A stretch of 64,000 bases of DNA from Spongiibacter pelagi (GTDB lineage: Bacteria > Pseudomonadota > Gammaproteobacteria > Pseudomonadales > Spongiibacteraceae): positions 124,001 through 188,000 of the forward strand of contig NZ_JACXLD010000003.1 of assembly GCF_014705705.1 (NCBI RefSeq). Reading direction: 5' to 3'. Below the pieces are notes generated by a model. It was not told the origin of the DNA and searched no databases. It was given only the letters and a program-made list of their open reading frames with translations. Within the stretch, counting starts at the first letter, position 1. Each line of letters opens with the position of its first letter. The position numbers were made by a program, and so were the translations under genes. Positions 32,813 to 43,918 of this stretch are shown in pieces.

Positions 32813-33694
32813 ATGTCCGACTCGGGGGAGGGCAGTGCAGCGGCGAGTATTGCGGAGCTTATGGCGTGGCGATCACGTCTGAGTGAAAGCGATAGCCCCG
32901 ACTTGGATGTTGCCCTGTTACTTTGCCATTGCCTGCAAAAGCCCCGCAGCTATCTTTACAGTTGGCCAGAAAAACGCCTGAGCGACGAGCAGTTTGCCGA
33001 GTTTGCCGCCCTTTTTACCCGCCGCGAGCGCGGTGAGCCCATTGCGCATATATTGGGTGAACGGGAATTCTGGTCACTGCCTCTTGATGTTAATAACAGC
33101 ACCCTTATTCCCCGGCCAGATACCGAATGTTTGGTTGAACAGGCTCTGAAACTTATTCCCGCCGTGCCGGGTGCTATTCTGGATTTGGGGACGGGAACCG
33201 GCGCCATCGCATTGGCGCTGGCAAGCGAGCTGCCAGCTTGGTCGGTGTTGGGTGTTGATCTACAGGCAGAAGCCGTTGCGCTGGCTGCGGGAAATGCGAA
33301 AAAACTCGGCCTGCAAAACCTGCGATTTGAGCAATCAAATTGGTTCGATAACATTTCCCGTCAAACGTTTGATCTCATCGTTAGCAATCCGCCCTATATT
33401 GCACAAGACGATCCGCATCTTGAGCAAGGCGATGTGCGCTTTGAGCCACATTCGGCACTCGTGGCAGCGGATAATGGTTTGGCTGATTTGGCGCAGATTA
33501 TTAATGCCGCGCCGAGCTTTTTAAAACCGGGGGCGGCATTATTGCTAGAGCACGGTTATCAGCAGGCCGAGCCCGTTGCCAAACTGCTTCAAAATAGAGG
33601 TTTTGTTGAGATCGCCTGTTTTGACGATTACGCGGGAAATCCACGGGTGAGCAAAGGTGTTTGGCAGCCCGGTTCGGGAGTGAAAGAACAATGA
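32813..33694 (+). CDS. prmC: Release factor glutamine methyltransferase PrmC
   Basis: 293 residues. Methylates the GGQ glutamine of release factors. SAM-binding motif ILDLGTGTGAIALALA near residue 122 and substrate-binding NPPY in IVSNPPYIAQ near 190. The N-terminal helical domain is slightly longer than in E. coli. The moeB-like start overlaps its stop (ATGA at 33691-33694). Confidence 0.95.
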   Translation: MSDSGEGSAAASIAELMAWRSRLSESDSPDLDVALLLCHCLQKPRSYLYSWPEKRLSDEQFAEFAALFTRRERGEPIAHILGEREFWSLPLDVNNSTLIPRPDTECLVEQALKLIPAVPGAILDLGTGTGAIALALASELPAWSVLGVDLQAEAVALAAGNAKKLGLQNLRFEQSNWFDNISRQTFDLIVSNPPYIAQDDPHLEQGDVRFEPHSALVAADNGLADLAQIINAAPSFLKPGAALLLEHGYQQAEPVAKLLQNRGFVEIACFDDYAGNPRVSKGVWQPGSGVKEQ

Positions 33695-34437
33695 AAGACG
33701 AGCAGCTACTGCGCTATAGCCGCCATATTTTACTGCCGGAGCTGGATGTCGACGGTCAGCAAGCCTTGCTTGATAGCCGGGTGCTGATTGTCGGTCTGGG
33801 CGGTTTGGGCAGCCCGGTGGCGCTGTATCTCGCGGCCGCTGGTGTCGGTTGTTTGCATTTGGTGGATGATGATCTGGTTGAGTTAAGCAATCTCCAGCGC
33901 CAAATTGCCCACGGCACCGAAGATATAGGCCGCGCCAAAGTAGACTCGGCGGCCAGCAGTGCCGCTCGATTAAATTCCGATGTTCAGGTGGTGGCAGATG
34001 CCCTTCGGCTGGAGGGTGAGGCACTTGCACAAGCAGTTGCGGCGGCCGACTTAGTGGTGGATGCCAGCGATAATTTCAAAACCCGTTTCGCCCTGAATAA
34101 AGCCTGTTTTGAACAGGGAAAACCACTGGTGTCGGGGGCGGCAATCGCACTGGAGGGACAGCTCAGTGTGTTTGATTTTCGCAAGTCAGACAGCCCTTGT
34201 TATCGCTGCCTTTATGAAGAAAGTAATGATCTTCGGCTCGATTGTGCCAATAGCGGCGTATTGGCGCCGCTGGTGGGTATGATCGGCAGTATGCAGGCGC
34301 TGGAAGCCATTAAATGTCTTGCGGGATTTGGCCAGCCGCTGGTCGGACGCTTACTGATTGTCGATGCCAAAACCATGGACATTCGACAACTCAAATTGGC
34401 CAAGGACCCGGCATGTCTGGTCTGTAGCCAACACTGA
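33691..34437 (+). CDS. moeB: ThiF/MoeB-family adenylyltransferase
   Basis: 248 residues from ATG 33691. It adenylates the C-terminal glycine of a sulfur-carrier protein (MoaD or ThiS). Nucleotide-binding loop VLIVGLGGLGSPVALYLAAAGVG, the Arg/Asp-bearing LSNLQRQIAH, and the structural zinc cysteines (CYRC and CLVC). Whether it serves molybdopterin or thiamine synthesis cannot be read here, as no carrier gene is adjacent; the hemA-prfA-prmC-moeB order is conserved in gammaproteobacteria. Confidence 0.9.
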   Translation: MKDEQLLRYSRHILLPELDVDGQQALLDSRVLIVGLGGLGSPVALYLAAAGVGCLHLVDDDLVELSNLQRQIAHGTEDIGRAKVDSAASSAARLNSDVQVVADALRLEGEALAQAVAAADLVVDASDNFKTRFALNKACFEQGKPLVSGAAIALEGQLSVFDFRKSDSPCYRCLYEESNDLRLDCANSGVLAPLVGMIGSMQALEAIKCLAGFGQPLVGRLLIVDAKTMDIRQLKLAKDPACLVCSQH

Positions 34438-34470
34438 AAAATACGGCTGTCTCATCTGATCGCCGAATAG

Positions 34471-34479
34471 TGCTAGAAT
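34471..34479 (+). promoter_or_regulatory. Extended -10 promoter element before the DEAD-box helicase gene
   Basis: TGCTAGAAT (TGn plus TAGAAT) lies 34 bases upstream of the TTG start in the 75-base gap after moeB. The -35 position (CTCATC) is poor, as allowed for an extended -10 promoter. Confidence 0.45.
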
Positions 34480-34512
34480 GCCGCTTTTTCGATCAGCTGA
34501 GAATCCTTCGTT

Positions 34513-35871
34513 TTGTTAAACAAGTTGTTTCAACCGCGCGGCAAAAAAGCCGACCACACCTCGTCTGCCCCTGAAAAATCAGAGGTAGAGCATTCTGCTG
34601 ATTCCAAGAATACGGCAGCCAAGCCTAAAAAGCAGCGTCCTTCCTCTTCGAAAAAAGCGGAGCCGCCAAAGCCAAGCTGGTCGCTAAATCAGTTCCAAGT
34701 GGCTGAGCAAGAGGGCAAAACCCGTTTTCATGATCTCGGCCTAGACCTGACCTTGATGCACGGTATTGCTGACAGCGGCTTTCAATACTGCTCGCCAATT
34801 CAAGCTGCAGCGCTGCCCCATACCCTGCGCGGCAATGATGTTATTGGTAAGGCCCAGACCGGTACCGGCAAAACCGCCGCGTTCTTGATTACAATTTTTA
34901 ACGACCTACTGCTAAACCCGGTTGAAACCGAACGTTTTGTCGGCGAGCCCCGCGCACTGGTGATTGCACCAACCCGCGAACTGGTCGCGCAAATTGCGGA
35001 TGATGCCAAAGAACTAGGGCGTCACACCGGACTTAAAGTGGTCAGCCTGATTGGCGGTATGGATTACCAAAAGCAGCTTGATCGTCTCGCTGAAGGCCTA
35101 GTGGATATCGTGGTTGCTACACCGGGGCGTCTACTGGATTTCACCGGCCGCGGCGACCTGTATCTGGATCAGGTTGAAATTCTGGTTATCGACGAAGCCG
35201 ACCGCATGCTGGATATGGGCTTTATCCCCCAAGTGAAGCGCATTGTGCGACTCACTCCGCGCAAAACCCACCGCCAGACCCTGCTGTTCAGCGCCACCTT
35301 TACCGAAGATATTATTCGCCTGACCGAACAGTGGACCCACGAGCCGGTGCGGGTAGAAATTGAGCCGGAACGTGTCGCCACCGATACCGTTGACCAGAAA
35401 ATCTATCTGGTTGAATCCAGCGACAAATTCAAAGTACTGCGCAATATCGTGCGCCAGCCCGATGTGGTCAGCATTATTATCTTTGCCAATCGCCGCGATG
35501 AAACCCGTCGTTTGCACGAGCGATTGACCAAGGCCGGCGTGAAATGTGGCATTCTCTCTGGCGAGATTCCGCAGAACAAACGCACCCGCACCTTGCAGGA
35601 CTTTAAAGACGGTAAAATCACCTGCTTGGTTGCGACCGACGTTGCGGGCCGTGGTATTCACGTTGACGGCATCAGCCACGTGGTGAACTACACTCTGCCG
35701 GAAGAACCCGAAGACTACGTACACCGCATTGGGCGTACCGGTCGCGCCGGTGCAACGGGCACCTCCATCAGCTTTGCCTGTGAGGATGATGCCTTCTTGC
35801 TACCGGCGATAGAGGCTGAACTCGGCATGAAATTGCCGTGTGAGCAGCCGCCGGAAGCCCTATTGGGGTAG
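34513..35871 (+). CDS. rhlB: DEAD-box ATP-dependent RNA helicase, RhlB type
   Basis: 452 residues from a TTG start. A Lys/Ser/Pro-rich basic N-terminal tail (~70 residues) precedes the helicase core: Q motif FQYCSPIQ, motif [13 protein letters not shown] in [16 protein letters not shown] in LFSATF, and motif [12 protein letters not shown]. The core resembles RhlB, which works with RNase E or alone in RNA remodelling. A start further in is possible because the tail is not conserved. Confidence 0.88.
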   Translation: MLNKLFQPRGKKADHTSSAPEKSEVEHSADSKNTAAKPKKQRPSSSKKAEPPKPSWSLNQFQVAEQEGKTRFHDLGLDLTLMHGIADSGFQYCSPIQAAALPHTLRGNDVIGKAQTGTGKTAAFLITIFNDLLLNPVETERFVGEPRALVIAPTRELVAQIADDAKELGRHTGLKVVSLIGGMDYQKQLDRLAEGLVDIVVATPGRLLDFTGRGDLYLDQVEILVIDEADRMLDMGFIPQVKRIVRLTPRKTHRQTLLFSATFTEDIIRLTEQWTHEPVRVEIEPERVATDTVDQKIYLVESSDKFKVLRNIVRQPDVVSIIIFANRRDETRRLHERLTKAGVKCGILSGEIPQNKRTRTLQDFKDGKITCLVATDVAGRGIHVDGISHVVNYTLPEEPEDYVHRIGRTGRAGATGTSISFACEDDAFLLPAIEAELGMKLPCEQPPEALLG

Positions 35872-36413
35872 GATTTTTGTCCTGAGCGGACGGTCTTAGA
35901 ATGGTTTCGCCCTTCTTGGGCGACTTACTTCTTTTTTCGTGAAAAAGAAGTAAGCAAGAAAACACGCCCCGCATTGCCGCCGATGGCAAACAGCGCCATC
36001 GGTACTCTGCGCGCTTTGAACCTGAACGGGCGCTGCGGAACTCGGCCTTTGGCCTCAAACAGTCCTCGCGATATTTCCGTTCAGATTCTTCAGTGCTCGA
36101 CGGCCCTGAAGGGGGTGATCGGTGCCACCCCAAACCCCGTCCGAACTCGCCGAACATCGTAGAAATTCAATGAAAGGATTTTGCGAGGACTGTTTGAGAC
36201 CGAAACGCAGTGAAGGTCGAGTTCCGCAGCATTTCATTGAATTTTAAGAAGTGAGGGTAGCCGTAGGCCGAGTGAGCGGGGAAAGTTTCTTTTGCTTCGT
36301 TTTCTTTTAAAAGAAAATGAAGTCGCCCAAGAAGGGCGAAACCTTTTATAAGTCGTCCCACCGGGACAAAAATCTTTCTAAGCTCGTCCGCTTAGGGCTA
36401 AAAGCCGCTCCGC
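35870..36413. repeat. Large palindromic intergenic element between rhlB and cysZ
   Basis: This ~540-base stretch contains no credible gene; the short open frames in it are by-products. It is built as nested inverted repeats. A perfect 23-base arm pair lies at 35903-35925 and 36321-36343, and inner arms at 36032-36044/36218-36230 and 36055-36069/36183-36197. Secondary hairpins sit next to the outer arms (CTTACTTC...GAAGTAAG at 35924-35954). The whole resembles a dispersed imperfect-palindrome repeat of marine gammaproteobacteria, possibly a non-autonomous mobile element. It also separates two convergent genes and could act as a terminator. Confidence 0.75.
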
Positions 36414-37178
36414 TTAGGACCCCATCTTCAACGGGTCGGTTTTCTTCAACCGCTCAACCCACATCAGTGTCCCACCACTCACAGCCGCAGGCATCACAAA
36501 CAAGTTCAATATCGGCACCATAGTGCCCAGCATCACCAGTGCGCCAAAGCTAAAGCTGGTAGCGCGTTGCCCACCTATCCGCGAGCGCGCTTCTTTAAAG
36601 CTGAGTTTGTGGTTGTCCATCGGGTAGTCGCAGTATTCCACTGCCATCATCCAAGCGTTGAGGCAGAACCAGAGGATGGGGGCAGCAGGGGAGATAATAA
36701 AACTGGCGATGAGTGTGAGCAGGGCGAAGATGAGGTAGTAGCCGAGTTTGCTGAATTCGCGTCCGATACTGCGGGGGAAGCTGGCAATGGCTTGGCCAAT
36801 GGTTTCTCTGGCGGTCACTTCTTTGCCGGTGAGGTGTTCTTCCAGTTTTTCTGCCAGTAGGCCGTTAAACGGGGCGGCGATCAGGTTGGCGATGCTGCTG
36901 AAGATGTACATGATGATGGCCAGTACCAAGATCACCGCGAGGGGCCATAGCAGCCAGCTAAGAAATCCTAGCCATTCGGGTAGCCAGTTGATGATTTTGT
37001 TTATCCAGCTACCGATCCAGCTCAGGCTGAGATAGCTTAGGCCGCCTAGAATAATGGTGTTTACCAGCAGCGGCAGAATGACAAACAGCCGAATGCCCGG
37101 CAGTTTCAACAGGCTAAACCCGCGAAAAAAATATTGTGGCCCGGAGAGTGGGGCGCTGGGGTTGGGGGTGTGGTTCAT
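36414..37178 (-). CDS. cysZ: CysZ/EI24-family membrane protein (sulfate uptake)
   Basis: 254 residues with four or more hydrophobic segments and FRGFSLLKLPGIRLFVILPLLVN at the N-terminus, the CysZ start pattern. CysZ mediates sulfate entry for cysteine synthesis. The C-terminal half has the FSFGALVMLGTMVPILNLFVMPAAVSGGT segment of the EI24 domain. No other sulfur gene is adjacent. Confidence 0.9.
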   Translation of the reverse strand: MNHTPNPSAPLSGPQYFFRGFSLLKLPGIRLFVILPLLVNTIILGGLSYLSLSWIGSWINKIINWLPEWLGFLSWLLWPLAVILVLAIIMYIFSSIANLIAAPFNGLLAEKLEEHLTGKEVTARETIGQAIASFPRSIGREFSKLGYYLIFALLTLIASFIISPAAPILWFCLNAWMMAVEYCDYPMDNHKLSFKEARSRIGGQRATSFSFGALVMLGTMVPILNLFVMPAAVSGGTLMWVERLKKTDPLKMGS

Positions 37179-37203
37179 TGCATTGTTCCTAAACGGATTC
37201 GGT

Positions 37204-37431
37204 TTAGCATTCGTAGAATAGTTCAGAACCCGGCTTATTGGTTTGAGTTCCGCAGCTTTGGCAAACGCAGCGTTTATGGCGTTCTTGAGCGGCTAGGGTT
37301 TTTAACACGGCTGGATTAAGGGTGGCGCTCATGCACCAGCAGCTTTCAGCGGCTTGCCCTGCTGCAATCGCGCAGTTGTTTGGCTTGCTACAGAGCGGGC
37401 AGTAGTCAGTGTTTGAATTATCTTTCGTCAT
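37204..37431 (-). CDS. Cysteine-rich CWC family protein
   Basis: 75 residues from ATG 37431. CPLCSKPNNCAIAAGQAAESCWC followed by CVCQSC gives eight cysteines in the pattern of the cysteine-rich CWC family, probably a small zinc-binding protein of unknown role. It ends 25 bases before cysZ and is divergent from the Smr gene. Longer in-frame starts would overlap that gene on the other strand and are not supported. Confidence 0.75.
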   Translation of the reverse strand: MTKDNSNTDYCPLCSKPNNCAIAAGQAAESCWCMSATLNPAVLKTLAAQERHKRCVCQSCGTQTNKPGSELFYEC

Positions 37432-37477
37432 CGTTGGATAATAACGTTTTGTTTCATTGTCGTCAGCCGGAGGAGTC

Positions 37478-38062
37478 ATGACCGAGGAAGAGCAGTTATT
37501 TGCCGAGGAAATGTCCGGTGTTAAGCCATTGCAGTCTGAGCTTCGTGTGGCGCTTAAGAAATCGGTGGCCGATGCCAAGGCACTTGAAGCGCGCCGCGAA
37601 GCGGCGGTGGCAACCCGTGCGCGGATTAATTTTCTGGCAGAAAATGAAGTGCAGATGCTGGATGGTTTTACGCTATTGGAGTTCCAGCGCGAAGGAATTC
37701 AGCACGGTGTTTTTCGCAAGCTAAAGCAGGGCCGCTATCCCGCCGAGGCGCGTTTGGATTTGCATAAAATGACGGTAGAACAGGCGCGTCAGCAGGTGTT
37801 TGAATTTATCCGCGAGGCCATGGCCTTAGATCTTCGCAGTCTGATTATTGTTCATGGCCGGGGTCATAACAGTAAGTCGGGAACGTCGGTGCTTAAGTCT
37901 CACCTCAATCACTGGCTGCCGCAAATTGCCGAGGTGCAGGCCTATTGCAGCGCGCAGCCGCAACATGGTGGCGCTGGCGCAGTGTATGTGATGCTGAAGA
38001 AAAGCGAGCGTAAAAAGCAGGAAAACCGCGACCGTATGTCTCGCGGCCGAGTTAATCCTTAA
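37478..38062 (+). CDS. smrA: Smr-domain protein (SmrA-like)
   Basis: 194 residues from ATG 37478, preceded by CCGGAGG. The C-terminal ~85 residues form a small MutS-related domain: LDLHKMTVEQARQQVFEFI and VHGRGHNSKSGTSVLKSHLNHWL, with the LDxH and HGxG motifs linked to nicking nuclease activity in SmrA. The Lys/Arg-rich tail may bind nucleic acid. Monocistronic. Confidence 0.88.
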   Translation: MTEEEQLFAEEMSGVKPLQSELRVALKKSVADAKALEARREAAVATRARINFLAENEVQMLDGFTLLEFQREGIQHGVFRKLKQGRYPAEARLDLHKMTVEQARQQVFEFIREAMALDLRSLIIVHGRGHNSKSGTSVLKSHLNHWLPQIAEVQAYCSAQPQHGGAGAVYVMLKKSERKKQENRDRMSRGRVNP

Positions 38063-38087
38063 CCCGGCCTTGAGCGCGAGCGGCGTC

Positions 38088-38378
38088 TTAGCAGGCGCCG
38101 TGTTGTTGCAGCGCAGCGGCGTAATCGCCGGCACTTTTGTGTTCTTTTACATAGCTCAGTAGGCTGCGGCCATTCAGGTCAGTGGCATTGATATTGTGAT
38201 TGCCCTTGGCGAACAGCCCCAAAAACACCGCAAAATCATCGGCGCGCATACCTTGATAGGCTTTTTGCAGGCGGTAGAAATCCGCGTCGCAGGCATCGGC
38301 TGGTTGCAGCTCTAAAAAGCTCTCGATGCGAGACTCGTCCCACACCTCATCCAATACTTTTTGCTTGTCTTTTTTCAT
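38088..38378 (-). CDS. PA4642-family small protein
   Basis: 96 residues, recognised as the Pseudomonas PA4642 family by KDKQKVLDEVWDESRIESFLELQPADA and MRADDFAVFLGLFAKGNHNINATDLNGRSLL. The second segment resembles a single ankyrin-like unit. Function unknown. Immediately precedes, in convergent orientation, the end of smrA, and follows gatB by 34 bases on the same strand. Confidence 0.75.
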   Translation of the reverse strand: MKKDKQKVLDEVWDESRIESFLELQPADACDADFYRLQKAYQGMRADDFAVFLGLFAKGNHNINATDLNGRSLLSYVKEHKSAGDYAAALQQHGAC

Positions 38379-38412
38379 GTCTGATCCCTTTTAAGGGGCG
38401 GCTTACAAAATT

Positions 38413-39876
38413 TTAGCCGCCCAGTTTTTCATTTAATAATTTATTGACCATGCCGGGGTTGGCTTGGCCCTTTGATACTTTCATGATTTGGCCGACAAAG
38501 AAGCCGATCAGTTTTTTGCGCTTGCCGTCATCGGCGGCGCGGTACTGCTCAACTTGTTCGGGGTTATTGGCGATAACTTCATCGACCATCGCTTCCAGCG
38601 CGCCGGTGTCGGAAACCTGTTTTAGCCCCTTGGCATCGATATAGGCATCGGCGCTGTCGGCTTCTTTATTCCACAAACCTTCGAACACCTGCTTGGCAAT
38701 TTTGCCGGAGATGGTGTTGTCGCGGATGCGTTGAATCAGACCGCCCAATTGCTCGGCGCTAACCGGGCTGGCGGCAATGTTCATATCTTCTTTGTTTAAC
38801 GCGGCGGAAAGTTCGCCGTTGACCCAGTTGGCGGCCAGCTTGGCATCGCCACTTAATTTGGCGACGTCTTCAAAGTAGTCGGCAATGGCGCGTTCGCCAG
38901 TGAGCAGGCCGGCATCGTAGGCGGAAAGTCCGTATTCCGATTCAAAGCGCTGGCGTTTGGCATCGGGCAGTTCTGGCAATTGCGTGCGAAGTTGCTCGAT
39001 CAGGCTGCTTTCAATTTTGACCGGCAGTAGGTCGGGGCAGGGGAAGTAGCGGTAGTCGTTGGCTTCTTCCTTGCTGCGCATGGAGCGGGTTTCGTTCTTG
39101 TCGCTGTCGTACAGGCGGGTCTCCTGCACGATTTTGCCGCCATCTTCCAGTACATCAATTTGGCGCTGGGCCTCAACTTTGATGGCGCGGTCGACAAAGC
39201 GGAAGGAGTTGATGTTTTTAATCTCGGCGCGGGTGCCGTATTGCTCTTCGCCTTTAAAGCGCACGGAAACGTTGGCGTCGCAGCGCATAGAGCCCTGAGA
39301 CATATCGCCATCGGAAATGCCCAGATAGGTGATGATGGAGTGTAGTTTGCGCAAATAGGCCACGGCTTCTTCGGCGCTGCGCATATCCGGTTCGGACACA
39401 ATTTCAATCAGCGGGGTGCCGGCACGGTTTAGGTCGATGCCGGACTGGCCTTGTCCGTGGTGTTCAAAGTTCGCTTCGTGCAGCGATTTGCCCGCATCTT
39501 CTTCAAGGTGGGCGTGGTGAACGCGAATTTGCCGAGTGCTGCCATCTTCCAAACTGATTTCAACTACGCCTGCGCCAACAATAGGGGCATCCATCTGGCT
39601 GGTTTGATAACCCTTGGGCAGATCGGGGTAGAAGTAGTTTTTGCGCTCAAACACTGAGGCTTGGCAAATCTCAGCATCAATTGCGAGGCCAAACAGAATG
39701 GCGTCTTTTAGCGCCTGCTCATTGAGTACTGGCAGAGTGCCGGGCAGCGCCAGATCAACGGCACAGGCTTGGGTGTTGGGTGCAGAGCCGAAGGCGGTGC
39801 TGGCACCTGAAAATATTTTTGATTGGGTATTCAGCTGGACGTGGACTTCCAGGCCGATCACGGTTTCCCATTCCAT
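38413..39876 (-). CDS. gatB: Asp/Glu-tRNA amidotransferase subunit B
   Basis: 487 residues. Kinase/tRNA-binding subunit of GatCAB, which converts Glu-tRNA-Gln or Asp-tRNA-Asn to the amidated form. N-terminal [25 protein letters not shown] and [43 protein letters not shown] are diagnostic; C-terminal YqeY-like helical domain. Last of gatC-gatA-gatB. Confidence 0.97.
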   Translation of the reverse strand: MEWETVIGLEVHVQLNTQSKIFSGASTAFGSAPNTQACAVDLALPGTLPVLNEQALKDAILFGLAIDAEICQASVFERKNYFYPDLPKGYQTSQMDAPIVGAGVVEISLEDGSTRQIRVHHAHLEEDAGKSLHEANFEHHGQGQSGIDLNRAGTPLIEIVSEPDMRSAEEAVAYLRKLHSIITYLGISDGDMSQGSMRCDANVSVRFKGEEQYGTRAEIKNINSFRFVDRAIKVEAQRQIDVLEDGGKIVQETRLYDSDKNETRSMRSKEEANDYRYFPCPDLLPVKIESSLIEQLRTQLPELPDAKRQRFESEYGLSAYDAGLLTGERAIADYFEDVAKLSGDAKLAANWVNGELSAALNKEDMNIAASPVSAEQLGGLIQRIRDNTISGKIAKQVFEGLWNKEADSADAYIDAKGLKQVSDTGALEAMVDEVIANNPEQVEQYRAADDGKRKKLIGFFVGQIMKVSKGQANPGMVNKLLNEKLGG

Positions 39877-39888
39877 TGCGTCTCTCCT

Positions 39889-41343
39889 TTATACCGCGTG
39901 GGGCGCAATCTGGCGGTGCCAGTCACTGATTTGTTGGTATTGGTGGGCGGCGGCAAGTAAGCCGGCTTCGTCAAAATCGCGGCCAATAAGCTGCAAACTC
40001 ACGGGCTTGCCATTGCTAAAGCCCGCAGGCAGTGAAATGGCGGGTAGGCCCGCCAAATTGACGGAGATGGTGTAGATATCTTCCAAGTACATGGTGACCG
40101 GGTCGTTGGCTTTTTCGCCCAGCGCAAACGCCGGGTTGGGCGCGGTGGGGCCAGCGATAAAATCAACCTGCTTGAAGGCTTCGACAAAGTCATTGCGAAT
40201 CAGGCGGCGGATTTGCTGAGCCTTGCGATAGTAAGCATCGTAGAAACCGGCAGACAGGGCGTAGGTGCCGACCATAATGCGGCGCTTAACCTCTTCGCCA
40301 AAACCTTCTTCGCGGGTGCGGGTGTAAAGATCGTCGAGGTCTTGCGGATCTTCACAGCGGTAGCCGTAGCGCACGCCGTCATAGCGCGACAGATTGGTGG
40401 ACGCTTCCGCTGGGGCAATCACGTAATAACAGGGTACGGCCAGCTCGGTGTGCGGCAGGCTGATTTCCACCAATTCGGCGCCGAGCTTTTGGTATTCGGC
40501 CAAGGCGGTTTGCACCGCAGCGGCGATATCCGGGTGCAGGCCGGCGCTGAAGTATTCCTTGGGTACGCCGATTTTCTTGCCTTTTATATCGTTGTTCAGC
40601 GCTGCGCGATAATCCGGCACCGGTACATCCATACTGGTGCTGTCGCGCAGATCAAAGCCGGCCATGGCTTGCATCATAATGGCGGCGTCTTCAGCGGTGC
40701 GGGCAATGGGGCCGCCCTGATCGAGGCTGGAGGCAAAGGCGATCATGCCGTAGCGAGAGACCCGGCCATAGCTGGGTTTCAGGCCGGTCAGGCCACATAG
40801 CGCGGCGGGCTGGCGGATAGAACCGCCAGTATCGGTGCCGGTGGCAATGGGCGCCAAGCCAGCTGCAACTGCGGCAGCAGAGCCACCGGATGAACCGCCG
40901 GGAACACAGTTTATGTCCCAAGGGTTGCGCACTGGGCCGTAGAAACTGGTTTCGTTAGACGAGCCCATGGCGAATTCATCGAGATTGGTTTTGCCCAGCG
41001 TTACCACGCCGGCTGCCGCCAGTTTTTCAACCACGGTGGCGTTATAGGGCGCAATAAAATTATCCAGCATCTTGGAGGCGCAGGAGGTGCGAATGCCGTC
41101 GGTACAAAAAATGTCTTTATGGGCAATTGGCAGACCGCACAAGGCTGGCGCATCGCCTTTGGCGCGCAGCTCATCGGCGGCGCGGGCTTGGGCGAGTGCC
41201 TGTTCGGCGGTCACGGTGATGTAGCTGTTGATGGTGCCATCCTGTTTGGCAATCGCATCCAGATAGCTCTGGGTGATTTCTTCACTGGAGCATTCGCGGC
41301 TTTCCAGTTTTTGCAGAATCTCTGCAACGGTATAGCTGGGCAT
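39889..41343 (-). CDS. gatA: Asp/Glu-tRNA amidotransferase subunit A
   Basis: 484 residues. Glutaminase/amidase subunit. Amidase signature with the Ser-cisSer-Lys triad: Lys in [13 protein letters not shown] and the two Ser in [16 protein letters not shown] and [15 protein letters not shown]. Twelve bases precede gatB. Confidence 0.97.
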   Translation of the reverse strand: MPSYTVAEILQKLESRECSSEEITQSYLDAIAKQDGTINSYITVTAEQALAQARAADELRAKGDAPALCGLPIAHKDIFCTDGIRTSCASKMLDNFIAPYNATVVEKLAAAGVVTLGKTNLDEFAMGSSNETSFYGPVRNPWDINCVPGGSSGGSAAAVAAGLAPIATGTDTGGSIRQPAALCGLTGLKPSYGRVSRYGMIAFASSLDQGGPIARTAEDAAIMMQAMAGFDLRDSTSMDVPVPDYRAALNNDIKGKKIGVPKEYFSAGLHPDIAAAVQTALAEYQKLGAELVEISLPHTELAVPCYYVIAPAEASTNLSRYDGVRYGYRCEDPQDLDDLYTRTREEGFGEEVKRRIMVGTYALSAGFYDAYYRKAQQIRRLIRNDFVEAFKQVDFIAGPTAPNPAFALGEKANDPVTMYLEDIYTISVNLAGLPAISLPAGFSNGKPVSLQLIGRDFDEAGLLAAAHQYQQISDWHRQIAPHAV

Positions 41344-41397
41344 GGTTTGAAACTCGTATTTTAACTTTTCGCTGGGCTGGGGCTCAGTCGATAACGT

Positions 41398-41685
41398 TTA
41401 GTCGATAACTTTAGGAACCAGATACAGGCCGTCTTCGGTGCTGGGCGCAATCGCCTGAAACTTCTCGCGCTGATCGGTCTCAGTCACTTCATCGGCGCGC
41501 AAGCGCTGGAAAGCATCGTAGGGGTTGGCCATTGGGTCGACACCAGTGGTATCTACGGCCTGCATGGTATCTACCATATTCAGAATATCGCCAAGGCGTT
41601 GCTGCAAATCGGCAACGCTTTCGGGTTCAATGCGAATCCGTGCCAAACGGGCCAGTTTGGCAATGTCGTTTTGGTCTAAGCTCAT
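41398..41685 (-). CDS. gatC: Asp/Glu-tRNA amidotransferase subunit C
   Basis: 95 residues, normal length. It stabilises GatA and links it to GatB. Family pattern IAKLARIRIEP...LQQRLGDILNMVDTMQAVDTTGVDPM and the terminal YLVPKVID. First gene of gatCAB, divergent from mreB across 276 bases in which no other gene is seen. Confidence 0.95.
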   Translation of the reverse strand: MSLDQNDIAKLARLARIRIEPESVADLQQRLGDILNMVDTMQAVDTTGVDPMANPYDAFQRLRADEVTETDQREKFQAIAPSTEDGLYLVPKVID

Positions 41686-41955
41686 TGTCCACCTGTCGGG
41701 GGGTAAACCAGTACAAAGCTGGTTTGCGATTTGGCTATTTTCATAGCAGCTCGGGTTCGGAAAGTCGGCATTTTTCGGGTACAGCCGGTCAACCGGGTAA
41801 AGCCGCTAAACTTATCATATTTGTGCCTTGCCCTGAATCCCCGCCGTTGATAGAGTTGCAACGTTTTAAAGTTCGGCGCCAGCCGTGGCAATTCCCGCAG
41901 TGCGCGGTGTTTGCTCCTCTGTTTTTATTCGGAATGGATTCCAATAAGGTGATAA

Positions 41956-42999
<1,044 letters not shown>

Positions 43000-43039
43000 G
43001 CTGGGGTGCTAGCTGTGCCGATGGCTTGGGGGGTAGGCT

Positions 43040-43918
43040 ATTAAACCGGTTTTTAGCCAGCGCTCTTCCATTGGCCAACGGCTGCTGATTCTTGGCGGCC
43101 TCGCGCTGATGTTGATTTTCCTCAGTCAGCGCCTTCCTTTCTTTGAAAAACTCCGCGAGAAGAGTAGCTGGCTGGTTGCGCCTTTTTACTGGCTGGTGGA
43201 TACCCCTTCTAAAATCGTTGCTGATATTCGTCTGCAATTTGCCAGCCGCAACGAGCTGCTTGCCGAAAACGAGCGCTTGCGCGCCGAAGCGCTGATTCTG
43301 GAAGCGCGGATGCAGAAATATGTTGAGCTCAGTGCCGAGAATGTTCGCCTGCGGGAGTTGATGAATTCGGCGGAGCGTCTGCGCGATACCGTTGTGGTGG
43401 CTGAGGTCGTTGGCGTCGCCGCGGATCCCAATCGCCATGTTATTACTGTTGATAAGGGCAGTCGCCAAAATGCCTTTGTCGGACAGCCAGTGATTGATGC
43501 TCAGGGCTTGGTTGGTCAGCTAATTGAAGTCGGCAAACTTTACAGCCGTGTGCTGATGATTACCGATGCCTCTCATGCGGTACCGGTGCGGGTCAGCCGT
43601 AATGGGCTGCGCGCGGTAGCACAAGGTACGGGTTTAATTGACGAGTTGCGTTTGGCTCATGTGGCCGCGACCACCGATATTCGCGTGGGTGATATTTTGG
43701 TTAGCTCCGGCCTCGGTGGCCGTTTTCCCGCCGGATATCCTGTAGGGGAAGTGACTGAAGTCTTGATTGATCCCGGCAAACCCTTTGCCGAGGTGAGGGC
43801 GCGCCCACTGGCGGAATTGGACCGGGGCCGTAATTTGCTCTTGGTGTTCGGCAAGAGCGGGATGCTTTCTGAGGGCGACAGCAGCGTCCAACCGGAACAA
43901 GCTGTGCCGGGGGCATAA
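43040..43918 (+). CDS. mreC: Rod shape-determining protein MreC (ATT start)
   Basis: 292 residues. Periplasmic scaffold of the rod complex: a transmembrane segment (about 14-33), a coiled coil (NELLAENERLRAEALILEARMQKYVELSAENVRL) and two beta barrels. An in-frame TAG at 43034 limits the start. The conserved MreC N-terminus (IKPVFSQRSSIGQRLLIL) begins at ATT 43040, behind a GGGGGG tract 7-12 bases upstream. The first in-frame ATG (43109) would cut into the membrane helix. Non-AUG ATT initiation is therefore the best reading. Its TAA overlaps the mreD ATG. Confidence 0.85.
   Translation: MKPVFSQRSSIGQRLLILGGLALMLIFLSQRLPFFEKLREKSSWLVAPFYWLVDTPSKIVADIRLQFASRNELLAENERLRAEALILEARMQKYVELSAENVRLRELMNSAERLRDTVVVAEVVGVAADPNRHVITVDKGSRQNAFVGQPVIDAQGLVGQLIEVGKLYSRVLMITDASHAVPVRVSRNGLRAVAQGTGLIDELRLAHVAATTDIRVGDILVSSGLGGRFPAGYPVGEVTEVLIDPGKPFAEVRARPLAELDRGRNLLLVFGKSGMLSEGDSSVQPEQAVPGA

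Noticed and set aside
35768-36361. Several short open frames in and next to the palindromic element
   Set aside because: They follow the inverted-repeat arms and encode Arg/Lys-rich low-complexity peptides; best seen as by-products of the repeat.
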